Positions 27,292-35,411 are shown, counted from the first letter of the stretch. The stretch is DNA of 64,000 bases from Actinacidiphila guanduensis (GCF_900103985.1 NZ_FNIE01000013.1:1-64000), one strand, 5' to 3'. A program made the numbers and translations. Notes: a model not told the origin generated them from the sequence alone.

Positions 27292-28266
27292 TTGTCGCAC
27301 TCGCAGCTCGGCCCTGCCCGGATCACCCCCGGCCGGGGCCTCGTGTACGTCGTGTTCGCCGCCACCGCCTGGGGCACCGCCGGCGCGGCCGCCGCCCTGC
27401 TCTACCGGGGCAGCGGACTCGGCCCCTTCGCCCTCACCTTCTGGCGCGCGGCCGGCGGCTTCGTCCTGCTCGCGGCCGTGCGGGCGCTGCGCGGCCGCGC
27501 CCACCGCCCGCAGGCGCCCGCACGGACCGACCTGAGGGCGGCCGCCCTCAGGATCGTCGTCACCGGCGCCGGCCTCACCCTCTTCCAGGCCGCCTACTTC
27601 TGCGCGGTGAAGTCCACCGGCCTCGCCGTCGCCACGGTCGTCACCCTCGGCTCGGGCCCGGTGATGATCGCCCTGGCCGCGCGCCTGGCCATGGGGGAGC
27701 GCCTGGGCCGGGCCGGCGCGGGCGCGGTCGGCGGCGCGCTCGCCGGGCTCGCGGTGCTGGTCCTCGGCGACGGCGGGACAGCCGCCCGCCCCGCCGGCAT
27801 CGTCCTCGCCTTGCTCTCGGCCGCGGGCTACGCGGGCATCACCGTGCTCACCCGCTGGCACGGCCGTACGGGTACGAACGCCGACCCCCTGGACACCTCG
27901 CTGTGGTCCTTCGGCATCTGTGCCCTCGTGCTGCTGCCCGCGGCCTGCTCGCAGGGACTGTGGCCGCACGCCGTGCACACCGGCCGCACCCTGCTGCTGC
28001 TCGGCTACCTCGCCTCGGTGCCCACCGCGCTGGCCTACGCGCTGTACTTCGCGGGCGCGGCTGTGCTGCGGGCCGCGACCGTCTCGGTGATCGCCCTGAT
28101 CGAGCCCGTCTCGGCCGCGGCCATCGCGGTCACCCTGCTCGGCGAGCACCTCACGGCCGCGACCGTGGCCGGCACCGTTGTGCTGCTGGCCGCGGTGACG
28201 GCTCTGGCCTGGCAGGAGGCCCGCCAGGCCGCGCGGGAGCGGGCGGTGGCCCCCACACCGGTGTGA
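27292..28266 (+). CDS. EamA-family drug/metabolite transporter
   Basis: A 324-residue inner-membrane transporter with ten predicted helices in two EamA repeats (about 10-145 and 160-305). The first repeat begins VYVVFAATAWGTAGAAAALLY; the second contains SVPTALAYALYFAGAAVLRAATVSVIALIEPV. Such proteins export amino acids, metabolites or drugs; the substrate is unknown. TTG 27292 has GGAG seven bases upstream and starts the protein at the right place before helix 1. The long structured leader with a peptide ORF suggests control by translation of that peptide. Confidence 0.83.
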   Translation: MSHSQLGPARITPGRGLVYVVFAATAWGTAGAAAALLYRGSGLGPFALTFWRAAGGFVLLAAVRALRGRAHRPQAPARTDLRAAALRIVVTGAGLTLFQAAYFCAVKSTGLAVATVVTLGSGPVMIALAARLAMGERLGRAGAGAVGGALAGLAVLVLGDGGTAARPAGIVLALLSAAGYAGITVLTRWHGRTGTNADPLDTSLWSFGICALVLLPAACSQGLWPHAVHTGRTLLLLGYLASVPTALAYALYFAGAAVLRAATVSVIALIEPVSAAAIAVTLLGEHLTAATVAGTVVLLAAVTALAWQEARQAARERAVAPTPV

Positions 28267-28318
28267 CAGCGGTGCCTTGACCCGTGGCCCCGCACGCTTG
28301 CGGCACCCGCACAGCGCG

Positions 28319-28457
28319 TGGGGCCGGTGGCGGGTACGGCGGCCCTTGTCCGCTGCGCCTGCGTTCGTGACACCTGGACGCCTGTGAAGCAGGCGAGTCC
28401 GTGGAGTCGGTGGCGGGTACGGCGGCCCGTATCCGCCGCGCCCGCACTCGTGACGCC
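28319..28457. repeat. tandem intergenic repeat, 57 bp with 82-bp period
   Basis: The segment 28319-28375 (GTGGGGCCGGTGGCGGGTAC...) is repeated with scattered changes at 28401-28457. It lies between convergent genes, and no coding sequence in it is convincing. Confidence 0.65.
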
Positions 28458-28520
28458 CGCAAGCCGGGCAAGACGCAAGCCCGTTGGAGCCCGCGGCGGT
28501 CCGTGCCCGTCGCGCGCCCG

Positions 28521-29165
28521 CTACCCCCGTGCCAGCTGCCGCAGTTGGTGCGCGCGGGCCGCAGCGTCGTGCGGCCCCCCGCGCTCGGTGAGCAGCGCGG
28601 TGACCCGCCGCCGTACCGGCTCCGCCTTGTTCGCGCCGTACTTGAACTTCGCCCGCACCTCGGTGACGTCGATCCGGACACCGCGGATGCCCGCGAGCAT
28701 GCGGGCGAAGGGCGGCGCGTCCGGGGTGACCGGTGCGGTGCCGCCGCCCGGCTGGAAATGGGCGAGCTGGCGTTCCAGCAGCGCCGACTTGGCCTGCGGG
28801 TCGTCCACGAGGTGCGCGGTGCCGAGGAGTTGGACGGCCGCGTAGAAGCTGGTGGGCGTGCCGTGCTCGGGCGGCTCGCCGTCGGGCGCGTGCCAGGGGC
28901 CGGGGACGTACGTGTAGTCGTCCACGACGCTCAACGCGACCTGCGGGCACGCCTCCAGCGCGGGCCACACCGGGTTGGGCCGGGCCAGGTGGAGCAGCAC
29001 CTGCCCGCGCGGTCCGGCGGCCGCGTCGTAGAGGAAGTGCGCCGGCTGGACGAACGGGGGCCCGCCGGCGAGGCCGTTGACGGCGAGCTGGCCGAAGTCG
29101 TGGCCGGAGAGCCATTCCTGCCACTCCTCGTCGTCCGCCGCCGCGTCCCAGGGGTGGATGAGCAT
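28521..29165 (-). CDS. pyridoxamine 5'-phosphate oxidase family, FMN-binding split-barrel protein
   Basis: A 214-residue protein similar to PaiB-type FMN-binding proteins: FGQLAVNGLAGGPPFVQPAHFLYD near the N-terminus, then VALSVVDDYTYVPG and a C-terminal GIRGVRIDVTEVRAKFKYGANK. It may bind FMN or another flavin, but its activity is unknown. ATG 29165 has GGAAGGAG eight bases upstream and overlaps the stop of the upstream gene (TGATG), so the two are translationally coupled. Confidence 0.78.
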   Translation of the reverse strand: MLIHPWDAAADDEEWQEWLSGHDFGQLAVNGLAGGPPFVQPAHFLYDAAAGPRGQVLLHLARPNPVWPALEACPQVALSVVDDYTYVPGPWHAPDGEPPEHGTPTSFYAAVQLLGTAHLVDDPQAKSALLERQLAHFQPGGGTAPVTPDAPPFARMLAGIRGVRIDVTEVRAKFKYGANKAEPVRRRVTALLTERGGPHDAAARAHQLRQLARG

Positions 29166-29932
29166 CAGGCCGGCTCCTTCCGGGCGGCAGCGCGTGCGGT
29201 GCCGGGAGCGAGGTAATCCGGCAGCGCGGCAGCGGTGTTGTAGTCGGCGGGCAGCGGCGAGCCGTACGAGGGGGCGACGGGGACCACGCCCGCCCAGTGC
29301 GGCAGCGCCAGGTCCTCGGGCTCGTCGTTGGGGCCGCCGGTACGGGACTTGGCCGAGACCTCGCGCAGGTCGAGCCGTATGACGGCGGTGGCGGCCAGTT
29401 CCTTGCCGTTCGCCCGGCGCGCGTCGGCCGAACGGCCCGGCACGGCCTGTTCCACGATCGCATCGAGCGCCAGCGACCGCTCTTCGGGGTCGGTGACCTG
29501 GTGGGCGGTGCCGTGCACCACGACCGAGCGGTAGTTGATCGAGTGGTGGAAGGCGGACTTGGCGAGCACGAGCCCGTCGAGATGGGTGACGGTCAGGCAC
29601 ACCGCGAGCCCGGGGTCGGCCGCCCCCCGCAGCGGGCGCGAGCCGGTGGAGCCGTGGACGTAGAGCCGCTCGCCGACCCGGGCGTAGAGCGTGGGCAGCA
29701 CCACGGGGGCGCCGTCGCGCACGAAGCCGAGGTGGCACAGGTACCCCTCGTCCAGGATCGCGTGCACGAACTCCCGGTCGTAGGAAGCCCGTTCGCGCGA
29801 GCGGGTGGGCACCGTGCGCTCGGTGGGCGGGTACGGGGGCGGGTCCTCGGGCGCCTGCCCCGCCTCGATCGGTGCAGTGGACGCAGTGGTGGACGCCGTC
29901 GACACTTCGGGCGCCGGGAGCGCGGAGCTCAT
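29165..29932 (-). CDS. pyridoxamine 5'-phosphate oxidase family protein
   Basis: A 255-residue flavin-binding split-barrel protein with about 45 low-complexity residues before the domain. The domain begins DREFVHAILDEGYLCHLGFV, continues LPTLYARVGERLYVHGS and ends with RLDLREVSAKSRTGGPNDE. ATG 29932 has AAAGGAG upstream. It is divergent from a MocR regulator, which often controls PNPOx-type genes, and the two PNPOx genes form an operon. A role in vitamin B6 or flavin metabolism is plausible but unproven. Confidence 0.82.
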   Translation of the reverse strand: MSSALPAPEVSTASTTASTAPIEAGQAPEDPPPYPPTERTVPTRSRERASYDREFVHAILDEGYLCHLGFVRDGAPVVLPTLYARVGERLYVHGSTGSRPLRGAADPGLAVCLTVTHLDGLVLAKSAFHHSINYRSVVVHGTAHQVTDPEERSLALDAIVEQAVPGRSADARRANGKELAATAVIRLDLREVSAKSRTGGPNDEPEDLALPHWAGVVPVAPSYGSPLPADYNTAAALPDYLAPGTARAAARKEPA

Positions 29933-29961
29933 TGGCACTCTCCTTTGCACTAGTGCATACT
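29932..29961 (+). promoter_or_regulatory. promoter and operator between the PNPOx and MocR genes
   Basis: TTGGCA (29932-29937) and CATACT (29956-29961) are 18 bases apart and drive the plus strand; GTG 29969 follows after seven bases, so the MocR transcript is probably leaderless. The perfect palindrome GCACTAGTGC (29947-29956) sits between the two boxes, a good operator for the MocR protein. Confidence 0.65.
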
Positions 29962-29968
29962 GTTGTTT

Positions 29969-31300
29969 GTGATAGGAGAGTATCGAATCACCGGTCGCGG
30001 CGCATCGGCGATTGCGGCCGACATCGAGGCAGCCGTGAGCAGCGGCACCCTGCGCCCCGGCGCGCCGCTGCCGCCGCTGCGCGACCTCGCCCGCGACCTC
30101 GACGTGAACCCCAACACCGTGGCCGCCGCCTACCGGTTGCTGCGCGACCGCGGCGTCATCGAGACCGCCGGCCGCCGCGGCAGCCGGGTCCGGCCGCGCC
30201 CGGCCACCAGCGCCCGCGAGACGATCCGCATCGACGTGCCCGCCGGCGTGCGGGACATCTCCACCGGCAACCCCGACACCGCCCTGCTGCCGCCGCTGGC
30301 GGCCGCTCTCGCCGACGCCGCCGCCCAGCACGCCGCCGAGCCCGCCCTCTACGGCGGTCCGCCCATCGACGCCGACCTCGCCCGCCTCGCCCGCGCCGCC
30401 TTCGACGAGGACGGCGTGCCCGCCGGGCCGATCGCCCTGACCTCCGGCTCCCTCGACACCATCGAGCGCGTCCTGTCCGCCCACCTGCGCCCGGGAGACG
30501 CGGTCGCCGTGGAGGACCCCGGCTGGGGCAGCGTCATGGACCTCGTCCCCGCGCTCGGCCTGCGCCCGGTGCCCGTCGCGCTGGACGACGAGGGTCCGCT
30601 GACCCCCGAGGTGGCCCGCGCGCTGGCCGCCGGGGTGCGCGCCCTGATCGTCACCGACCGCGGCCAGAACCCGACCGGAGCCGCCCTGTCGGCCGAACGG
30701 GCCGCCGAACTTCGGCAGTTGCTCGCCGCCCACCGCCACGTCGTGGTCATCGACGACGACCACCTGCACGGCCTCGTCGAGCACCCCCTGCACTGCCTGT
30801 CCGGCGCCACCGACCACTGGGCCCTGGTCCGCTCCACCGCCAAGGCGTACGGCCCCGACCTGCGGCTCGCCGTCTGCACCGGCGACGAGGTCACCGTCGG
30901 CCGGGTGCGCGGCCGACACCGCCTGGGCGCCGGCTGGGTCAGCCACCTGCTCCAGCGCGCGGTCGTCCACCTGTGGCAGAGCGGCGCCGTGGACCCCGCG
31001 GCCACCGCCCGCAGCTACACCGCCCGCCGCCAGGCCCTGCTCGACGCCCTTGACCGGCGCGGGGTCGCCGCCCAGGGGCGCTGCGGGATGAACGTGTGGG
31101 TGCCCGTCGGCGACGAGACCGGCGCGGTCGCCGGACTGCTGCAGCGCGGCTGGGCCGTCGCGCCCGGCGCCCGCTTCCGCCTGCGCTCGGCCCCCGGCAT
31201 CCGCCTGACCGTCTCCCCGCTGACGGCCGCGGACGTCGGACCGCTCGCCGACGCCGTCGCCGCCGTCCTGTCGCGGGCGGGCGCGCAACGGCTGGGCTGA
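29969..31300 (+). CDS. MocR-type transcriptional regulator (GntR helix-turn-helix plus aminotransferase-like domain)
   Basis: A 443-residue regulator. The GntR winged helix is at about 5-75 (LRPGAPLPPLRDLARDLDVNPNTVAAAYRLL). A fold-type I aminotransferase domain follows, with the PLP-binding lysine in STAKAYGPDLRLAV (K292) and the ribose/phosphate residues of DRGQNPTGAALS. Such proteins sense PLP or an amino compound. The divergent PNPOx genes are the likely targets. GTG 29969 is chosen from the -10 spacing; TTG 29963 is an alternative. Confidence 0.87.
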   Translation: MIGEYRITGRGASAIAADIEAAVSSGTLRPGAPLPPLRDLARDLDVNPNTVAAAYRLLRDRGVIETAGRRGSRVRPRPATSARETIRIDVPAGVRDISTGNPDTALLPPLAAALADAAAQHAAEPALYGGPPIDADLARLARAAFDEDGVPAGPIALTSGSLDTIERVLSAHLRPGDAVAVEDPGWGSVMDLVPALGLRPVPVALDDEGPLTPEVARALAAGVRALIVTDRGQNPTGAALSAERAAELRQLLAAHRHVVVIDDDHLHGLVEHPLHCLSGATDHWALVRSTAKAYGPDLRLAVCTGDEVTVGRVRGRHRLGAGWVSHLLQRAVVHLWQSGAVDPAATARSYTARRQALLDALDRRGVAAQGRCGMNVWVPVGDETGAVAGLLQRGWAVAPGARFRLRSAPGIRLTVSPLTAADVGPLADAVAAVLSRAGAQRLG

Positions 31301-31340
31301 CCGCGACGGCCCGGGTCGGCACCGGTGCGGCAGGGCCGAG

Positions 31341-31476
31341 GCACGTACGGCTCCCGTCCCAGCGCAGTCGGCTTCCGGTTCCGGCCCGAGGCCGCGCACG
31401 TACGGCTCCCGTCCCAGCGCAATCGGTTTCGGGTTCGGGCCCCGGGCCGACGCCGGGCGCGTACGGTTCCCGCAGT
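31341..31476. repeat. tandem intergenic repeat, 53 bp with 55-bp period
   Basis: GCACGTACGGCTCCCGTCCC starts copies at 31341 and 31396, each 53 bases with a few changes. A third partial copy begins at 31458 (GCGCGTACGGTTCCCG). It fills the gap between the MocR and phosphatase genes. Confidence 0.75.
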
Positions 31477-31557
31477 ACCCCGTCCGGCGCCCTCCCCGCA
31501 GCCCTCGCGCGGCACCCGTCCGCCCTACCTCGCCCCCGTACGCAGCCCGGGCCCCCG

Positions 31558-31563
31558 TACCCT
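31558..31563 (+). promoter_or_regulatory. -10 box (TACCCT) for a leaderless phosphatase transcript
   Basis: TACCCT ends eight bases before GTG 31571, with no ribosome-binding site between. The pattern matches the other leaderless starts in this window. Confidence 0.5.
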
Positions 31564-31570
31564 GGTCCCC

Positions 31571-32038
31571 GTGCTGCATCTGTGCTTCGTCTGCTCGGGC
31601 AACATCTGCCGGTCGCCCTCCGCCGCACTCGTCGTCGCCGAACACCTCCGCCGGGAGGGGCTGGACGACCGCGTGCGGGTGACCAGCGCCGGCATCGGGC
31701 CCTGGCACGTGGGCGAGCCCATCGACGCCAGGGCGGGCGAGGTGCTGGCCCGGCACGGCTACCCGGTGGAGCACGTGGCCGCGCAGGTCGGCGCGGAGCA
31801 CTTGGACGCCGACCTGTTCCTCGCCATGGACCGCGGGCACGACAAGGCGCTGCGCCGGCTCGTCCCCGACCCCTCGCGGGTCCGCCTCATGCGCTCCTTC
31901 GACCCCTCCGCGCCCGCCGGCGCCGAGGTCCCCGACCCGTACTACGGCGGCCCGGACGGCTTCGAGGAGGTGCTGGCCATGATCGAGGCGGCCACACCCG
32001 GCCTGCTCGACTGGGTCCGCGAGCACCTGGGGGTGTGA
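31571..32038 (+). CDS. low-molecular-weight protein-tyrosine-phosphatase
   Basis: A 155-residue cytoplasmic phosphatase. The N-terminal P-loop CSGNICRS (C8 to R14) contains the catalytic cysteine and arginine, and DPYYGG carries the general acid aspartate. It removes phosphate from tyrosine residues of proteins, or acts on small phosphate esters in some organisms. The start is fixed by the requirement for the P-loop at residue 8. The stop overlaps the next start (GTGA), indicating a two-gene operon. Confidence 0.92.
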   Translation: MLHLCFVCSGNICRSPSAALVVAEHLRREGLDDRVRVTSAGIGPWHVGEPIDARAGEVLARHGYPVEHVAAQVGAEHLDADLFLAMDRGHDKALRRLVPDPSRVRLMRSFDPSAPAGAEVPDPYYGGPDGFEEVLAMIEAATPGLLDWVREHLGV

Positions 32039-32901
32039 GCCCGGTGCCGGACAGCGAGGAGCCCTTGGCGGCCGCAGCCCGGCTCACCGGGCAGCAGGTC
32101 AATGGCGGGCGGCGGCTCACCGGCGCCCTCACCGCGGCGGTGCTGGCGGACGGCACGGAGGTCGTCGTCAAACGCGGCGAGAGCCGCCGTGCGGTACAGG
32201 CCGAGGCCGCGGGGCTGCGCTGGCTGGCCGAGCCCGGCACGGTGCCCGTGCCCGAGGTCCGCGGCGCCGACGACGCCTGGCTGGTCACCACCCGGGTCCC
32301 CGACGGCCGGGCCACCGCGAGCGCCGCCGAGCGCTTCGGCCGCGGCCTCGCCGCCCTGCACGCCGCCGGCGCCACGGCCTTCGGCTCCCCGCCCCCCGGG
32401 GGACCGCAGCACGCCACCATCGGCCGCGCCCCCATGGACAACACCCCGGGCGGCGACTGGCCGCAGTGGTACGCCGAGCGCCGCGTCCTGCCCTACGTGC
32501 GCGCGGCCGTGGACGCGGGCACCCTGGGGCCGGCCGAGGCGCGCACCTTCGAGCAGGTCTGCGAACGGCTGCCGGAGCTGGCCGGGCCCGCGGAACCGCC
32601 CGCCCGGCTGCACGGCGACCTGTGGAGCGGCAACGTCCTGTGGTCCGCCGACGCCTGGCTCATCGACCCGGCCGCGCACGGCGGCCACCGCGAGAGCGAC
32701 CTCGCCATGCTCGAACTCTTCGGCTGCCCGCACCTGGACACCGTCCTGGCCGCCTACGACCGGGCCGCCCCGCTCGCCCCCGGCCGCACTGCCCGCGTCC
32801 CCCTCCACCAGCTCTTCCCGCTGCTGGTCCACACCGTCCTGTTCGGCCGCTCCTACGCCGGCCAGGCCCTGCACGCGGCCCGCGCGGCACTCGCGCTCTA
32901 G
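32035..32901 (+). CDS. fructosamine kinase / aminoglycoside phosphotransferase-like protein
   Basis: A 288-residue kinase of the fructosamine-3-kinase family. Motifs are ADGTEVVVKRGES (ATP lysine), RLHGDLWSGNVLW (catalytic Asp and metal Asn) and WLIDPAAHGGHRESDLAM (DFG-like metal site and family-specific tail). Fructosamine kinases phosphorylate sugar adducts on proteins so they fall off; in the phosphatase operon this suggests protein repair (inference). GTG 32035 overlaps the phosphatase stop; GTG 32044 is an alternative. The stop codon TAG adjoins the left end of a MITE-like element. Confidence 0.87.
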   Translation: MSPVPDSEEPLAAAARLTGQQVNGGRRLTGALTAAVLADGTEVVVKRGESRRAVQAEAAGLRWLAEPGTVPVPEVRGADDAWLVTTRVPDGRATASAAERFGRGLAALHAAGATAFGSPPPGGPQHATIGRAPMDNTPGGDWPQWYAERRVLPYVRAAVDAGTLGPAEARTFEQVCERLPELAGPAEPPARLHGDLWSGNVLWSADAWLIDPAAHGGHRESDLAMLELFGCPHLDTVLAAYDRAAPLAPGRTARVPLHQLFPLLVHTVLFGRSYAGQALHAARAALAL

Positions 32902-33137
32902 GGCGTCTCTGACAAATCCCGCCTGGGCGGCGGGGTCTGGCACGCACGCTCGCTGCGTTGTCGGTCGTCGGCGCAGCCCTCCCCCTGAGCCTGCGGCCAG
33001 GGAGGTACCCCCAGCGCTCTCTCCCCCTGGGCCTTGCGGCCCGGGAGGTACCCCCACCCTCCGCCTTGCGATCGCACGCACCAGACCCCGCCGCCCCCGC
33101 CCTCACGGGCGGACGCCGCTATTTGTCAGAGACGCCC
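32901..33137. mobile_element. MITE-like element with terminal inverted repeats and TA duplication
   Basis: A 237-bp non-coding element. Its ends GGGCGTCTCTGACAAAT and ATTTGTCAGAGACGCCC are perfect inverted repeats, flanked by TA on both sides (32899-32900 and 33138-33139). Longer subterminal inverted similarity exists around GGCGGCGGGGTCTGG. No transposase is present. The TA duplication suits movement by an IS630/Tc1-mariner-type transposase supplied elsewhere. The centre holds two copies of a hairpin-forming repeat also seen near 53560. Confidence 0.75.
32979..33056. repeat. two copies of a CTCCCCC...GGGAGGTACCCCC hairpin repeat inside the MITE
   Basis: Copies at 32979-33013 and 33021-33056 each read CTCCCCCTG, a short loop, then GGGAGGTACCCCCA. 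Close relatives lie at 53553-53585 and 53663-53695. Confidence 0.7.
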
Positions 33138-34207
33138 TAGCCGCGCCCGGAGCCGGACGCGGGCCGCGTGTCCCCCCGGCCCCGCGGCTTCGGGCGGCGC
33201 TGGGTGAGGGCCGCGCCCGCGAGGGTGACGGCCGCGCCCACCGGCTCGTTCCAGGACAGCGACTCGCCCAGCAGCAGCACCCCGGCGGCGGTGGCCACGA
33301 TCGGGATCAGATAGGTCACCATCGCGCCGATCGTCGGCCCCTTCTCGGCGACCAGGCCGTACTGCACGAGGAAGGCCAGCCCCGTGCCGAGCGCGCCCAG
33401 GGCGACCACCGACAGCACCGGGCGCAGCGGATAGGAGGAGGGCATCGAGGTGACGAACGGGGTGAGCGCGAGCACTTGGAGGGCGCCCAGCAGGAGCTGG
33501 CCGGTGGACATCGCCAGGTGCGAGCTGCCGCCCCCGGACAGGGTGCGCCGCACGTACGCCCAGCCGACCGCGTAGCTGCACGCCGCCGTCAGCGCAATCA
33601 CGGTGCCCTTCGGGTCCTCCCCGGAGAAGCCCTGCCAGGCGCCGAGCACGATCAGGACGCCGACGAAGCCGACGCCGACACCCGCGAACCGCTGCCGCGA
33701 GGGCCGGTCCTCGGAGAGGGCGACCAGCGAGACCAGCATCGAGAACAGCGGGGTGGCCGCGTTGCACATCCCGGCGAGCACCGAGGAGATGGTCTGCTCC
33801 GAGGTGGCGAACAGGCTGAACGGCAGTGCGTTGAGGAAGAAGGCCGCGACGCACAGGTGCAGCCAGGTGCGCCCCGACCGCGGCAGCCGCTCGCGCTTGA
33901 CCACCACGGCGACGGCGAGCACCGCGGTGCCGAACACCAGCCGTCCCAGGGTCACCTGGAGCGGGGCGAACGCCTCGTTGCCCACCTTCATGAACAGGAA
34001 GCTGAAGCCCCACACCAGCCCGAGCGCGGCGAACCGCACCCGCCAGTCCAGCAGCCCGCGCAGCGCCGGGCGGACGGCGCTGCCCGCTGTGGCCGCCACT
34101 TCCGCCGGGGCCGCCGCTCGGCTTTCCACCGCGGCTCGGGAAGCTGCTCCCGAAGGCGCTTCCACGGGCGGCACGGCAAGGCTGCGGCTCTCGGCGGGTG
34201 TGCTCAT
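33137..34207 (-). CDS. EamA-family transporter (drug/metabolite exporter)
   Basis: A 356-residue protein with an alanine-rich cytoplasmic N-terminus of about 65 residues and ten membrane helices in two EamA repeats. Typical stretches are RFAALGLVWGFSFLFMKVGNEAF in the first helix pair and GALGTGLAFLVQYGLVAEKGPTIGAMVTYLIPIVA in the second repeat. It probably exports a small metabolite or amino acid. ATG 34207 has AAGGTG upstream. It is divergent from a LysR regulator, the usual arrangement for control of such exporters. Its stop codon adjoins the right end of the MITE. Confidence 0.85.
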   Translation of the reverse strand: MSTPAESRSLAVPPVEAPSGAASRAAVESRAAAPAEVAATAGSAVRPALRGLLDWRVRFAALGLVWGFSFLFMKVGNEAFAPLQVTLGRLVFGTAVLAVAVVVKRERLPRSGRTWLHLCVAAFFLNALPFSLFATSEQTISSVLAGMCNAATPLFSMLVSLVALSEDRPSRQRFAGVGVGFVGVLIVLGAWQGFSGEDPKGTVIALTAACSYAVGWAYVRRTLSGGGSSHLAMSTGQLLLGALQVLALTPFVTSMPSSYPLRPVLSVVALGALGTGLAFLVQYGLVAEKGPTIGAMVTYLIPIVATAAGVLLLGESLSWNEPVGAAVTLAGAALTQRRPKPRGRGDTRPASGSGRG

Positions 34208-34221
34208 GGCGACACCTTGGC

Positions 34222-34259
34222 GGCTCACACGTCGTAGCACAAGCGAGAATTCGTGAGCC
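34222..34259. promoter_or_regulatory. inverted repeat between the divergent EamA and LysR genes
   Basis: GGCTCAC (34222-34228) faces GTGAGCC (34253-34259), and GTCGT (34231-34235) faces ACGAC (34261-34265) with the same offset. The arms lie in the 72-base gap between the two start codons and are a probable LysR binding site. TAGCAT (34267-34272) ends seven bases before ATG 34280. Confidence 0.55.
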
Positions 34260-34279
34260 GACGACGTAGCATCTCTAAC

Positions 34280-35188
34280 ATGTTGAGTCTGGAGCGGCTA
34301 CGGGTCCTGCACGCCATCGACACCTACGGCTCGGTGAGCGCCGCCGCCGACGTTCTGGGCGTCACCACCTCGGCGATCTCCCAGCAGATGGCCAAGCTGG
34401 AGCGCGAGACCGGCCAGACCCTGCTCGGGCGCAACGGCCGCGGGGTGCGGCTGACGGACGCCGGGCGGCTGCTGTCCGGGCACGCCGAGCGCATCCTCTC
34501 GCTGGTCGAACTCGCCCACGCCGACCTGGAGGCGCACCGCGGCGCCGCCGTCGGCGAGCTGGTCGCGGGCGCCTTCCCCACCGCCGTGCGCGGCCTGCTG
34601 CCCGCCGTGCTGCGCCGGCTGCGGGCGGACCACCCGCACCTGCACACGGTCGTCCACGAGCTGGAGCCGATGGACGCGCTGGCGCGGCTGGCCCGCGGCG
34701 ACATCGACCTCGCGGTGGTCCTCGACTGGTACAACAAGCCGCTGTCGCTGCCGCCCGGGCTCGCCAAGGCCCCGCTGGTGGACGACATCGTGGACGTCGC
34801 GCTGCCGGCCGGCCACCGGCTGGAGGACCGGGCGGAACTCGACCTCGCCGAACTCGCCGACGAGGACTGGATCGCCTGGCCGGACGGCGGCCTGTGCCAG
34901 GAGTGGCTGCTCTTCACGCTGCGCGGCAAGGGCATCGAACCGCACGTGGTCCACCGCGCCATGGAGCACGCGACCGTGCTCGCCCTGGTGGCCGCGGGGC
35001 TCGGCGTCGCGGTGATGCCGCGGCTCGGCCGCGACCCGATGCCGCCCGGCGCCCGTATCGTCCCCGTCCGGCACACCATGCGCAGGCACGTGTACGCGGT
35101 CTGGCGCGAGGACGCCGACCGCCGTCCGGCGATCCGGGCCGCCGTGGACGCGCTGGCCGCCTGTGGGGCGGACCTGGCCGAGGGGTGA
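34280..35188 (+). CDS. LysR-family transcriptional regulator
   Basis: A 302-residue regulator with the LysR helix-turn-helix at the N-terminus (LERLRVLHAIDTYGSVSAAADVLGVTTSAISQQMAKLE) and a substrate-binding effector domain. It resembles ArgP/LysG-like proteins that control amino acid exporters, and its divergent neighbour is an EamA exporter, so that transporter is the likely target (inference). ATG 34280 is probably leaderless; ATG 34280 also gives the usual LysR N-terminus. Confidence 0.88.
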   Translation: MLSLERLRVLHAIDTYGSVSAAADVLGVTTSAISQQMAKLERETGQTLLGRNGRGVRLTDAGRLLSGHAERILSLVELAHADLEAHRGAAVGELVAGAFPTAVRGLLPAVLRRLRADHPHLHTVVHELEPMDALARLARGDIDLAVVLDWYNKPLSLPPGLAKAPLVDDIVDVALPAGHRLEDRAELDLAELADEDWIAWPDGGLCQEWLLFTLRGKGIEPHVVHRAMEHATVLALVAAGLGVAVMPRLGRDPMPPGARIVPVRHTMRRHVYAVWREDADRRPAIRAAVDALAACGADLAEG

Positions 35189-35287
35189 CGGGCCGGGCAG
35201 CGGCCGCGTCGGCGCGGCCGGATGGACGCGGGGCTCGGGGCGGCGGCGGGCCGGGCGGAGGAAGCGGAGGAAGCGGAGGAAGGAGAA

Positions 35288-35326
35288 CGCCGCCGCGGGC
35301 ACCCGCGAAGGGTGCCCGCGGCGGCG
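35288..35326. terminator. strong hairpin between convergent LysR and Rieske genes
   Basis: Perfect 17-bp stem (35288-35304 with 35310-35326) and the five-base loop GCGAA. It lies between two convergent genes and probably terminates both. Confidence 0.8.
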
Positions 35327-35411
35327 CGGAGCCGGTCCGGGACCAGGGCCCGCCCCCGGGAAGCCCGGACCGGCCGATCGAGGGGCCGCGCGGCGCGCGG
35401 CCCGGGCGGGC

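Noticed and set aside
28401..29216. Plus-strand frame with a repeated cysteine-poor sequence antisense to the PNPOx gene
   Set aside because: It is antisense to a gene with a good ribosome-binding site and recognisable family motifs.
23134..29463. Minus-strand open frame of about 2100 codons over bglX and neighbours
   Set aside because: It covers several strongly supported genes on the other strand and repeat-filled intergenic DNA, and has no domain signal.
32901..33137. Simple bidirectional terminator instead of a mobile element
   Set aside because: The perfect ends, TA flanks and 237-bp size fit a MITE better, although it may act as a terminator now.
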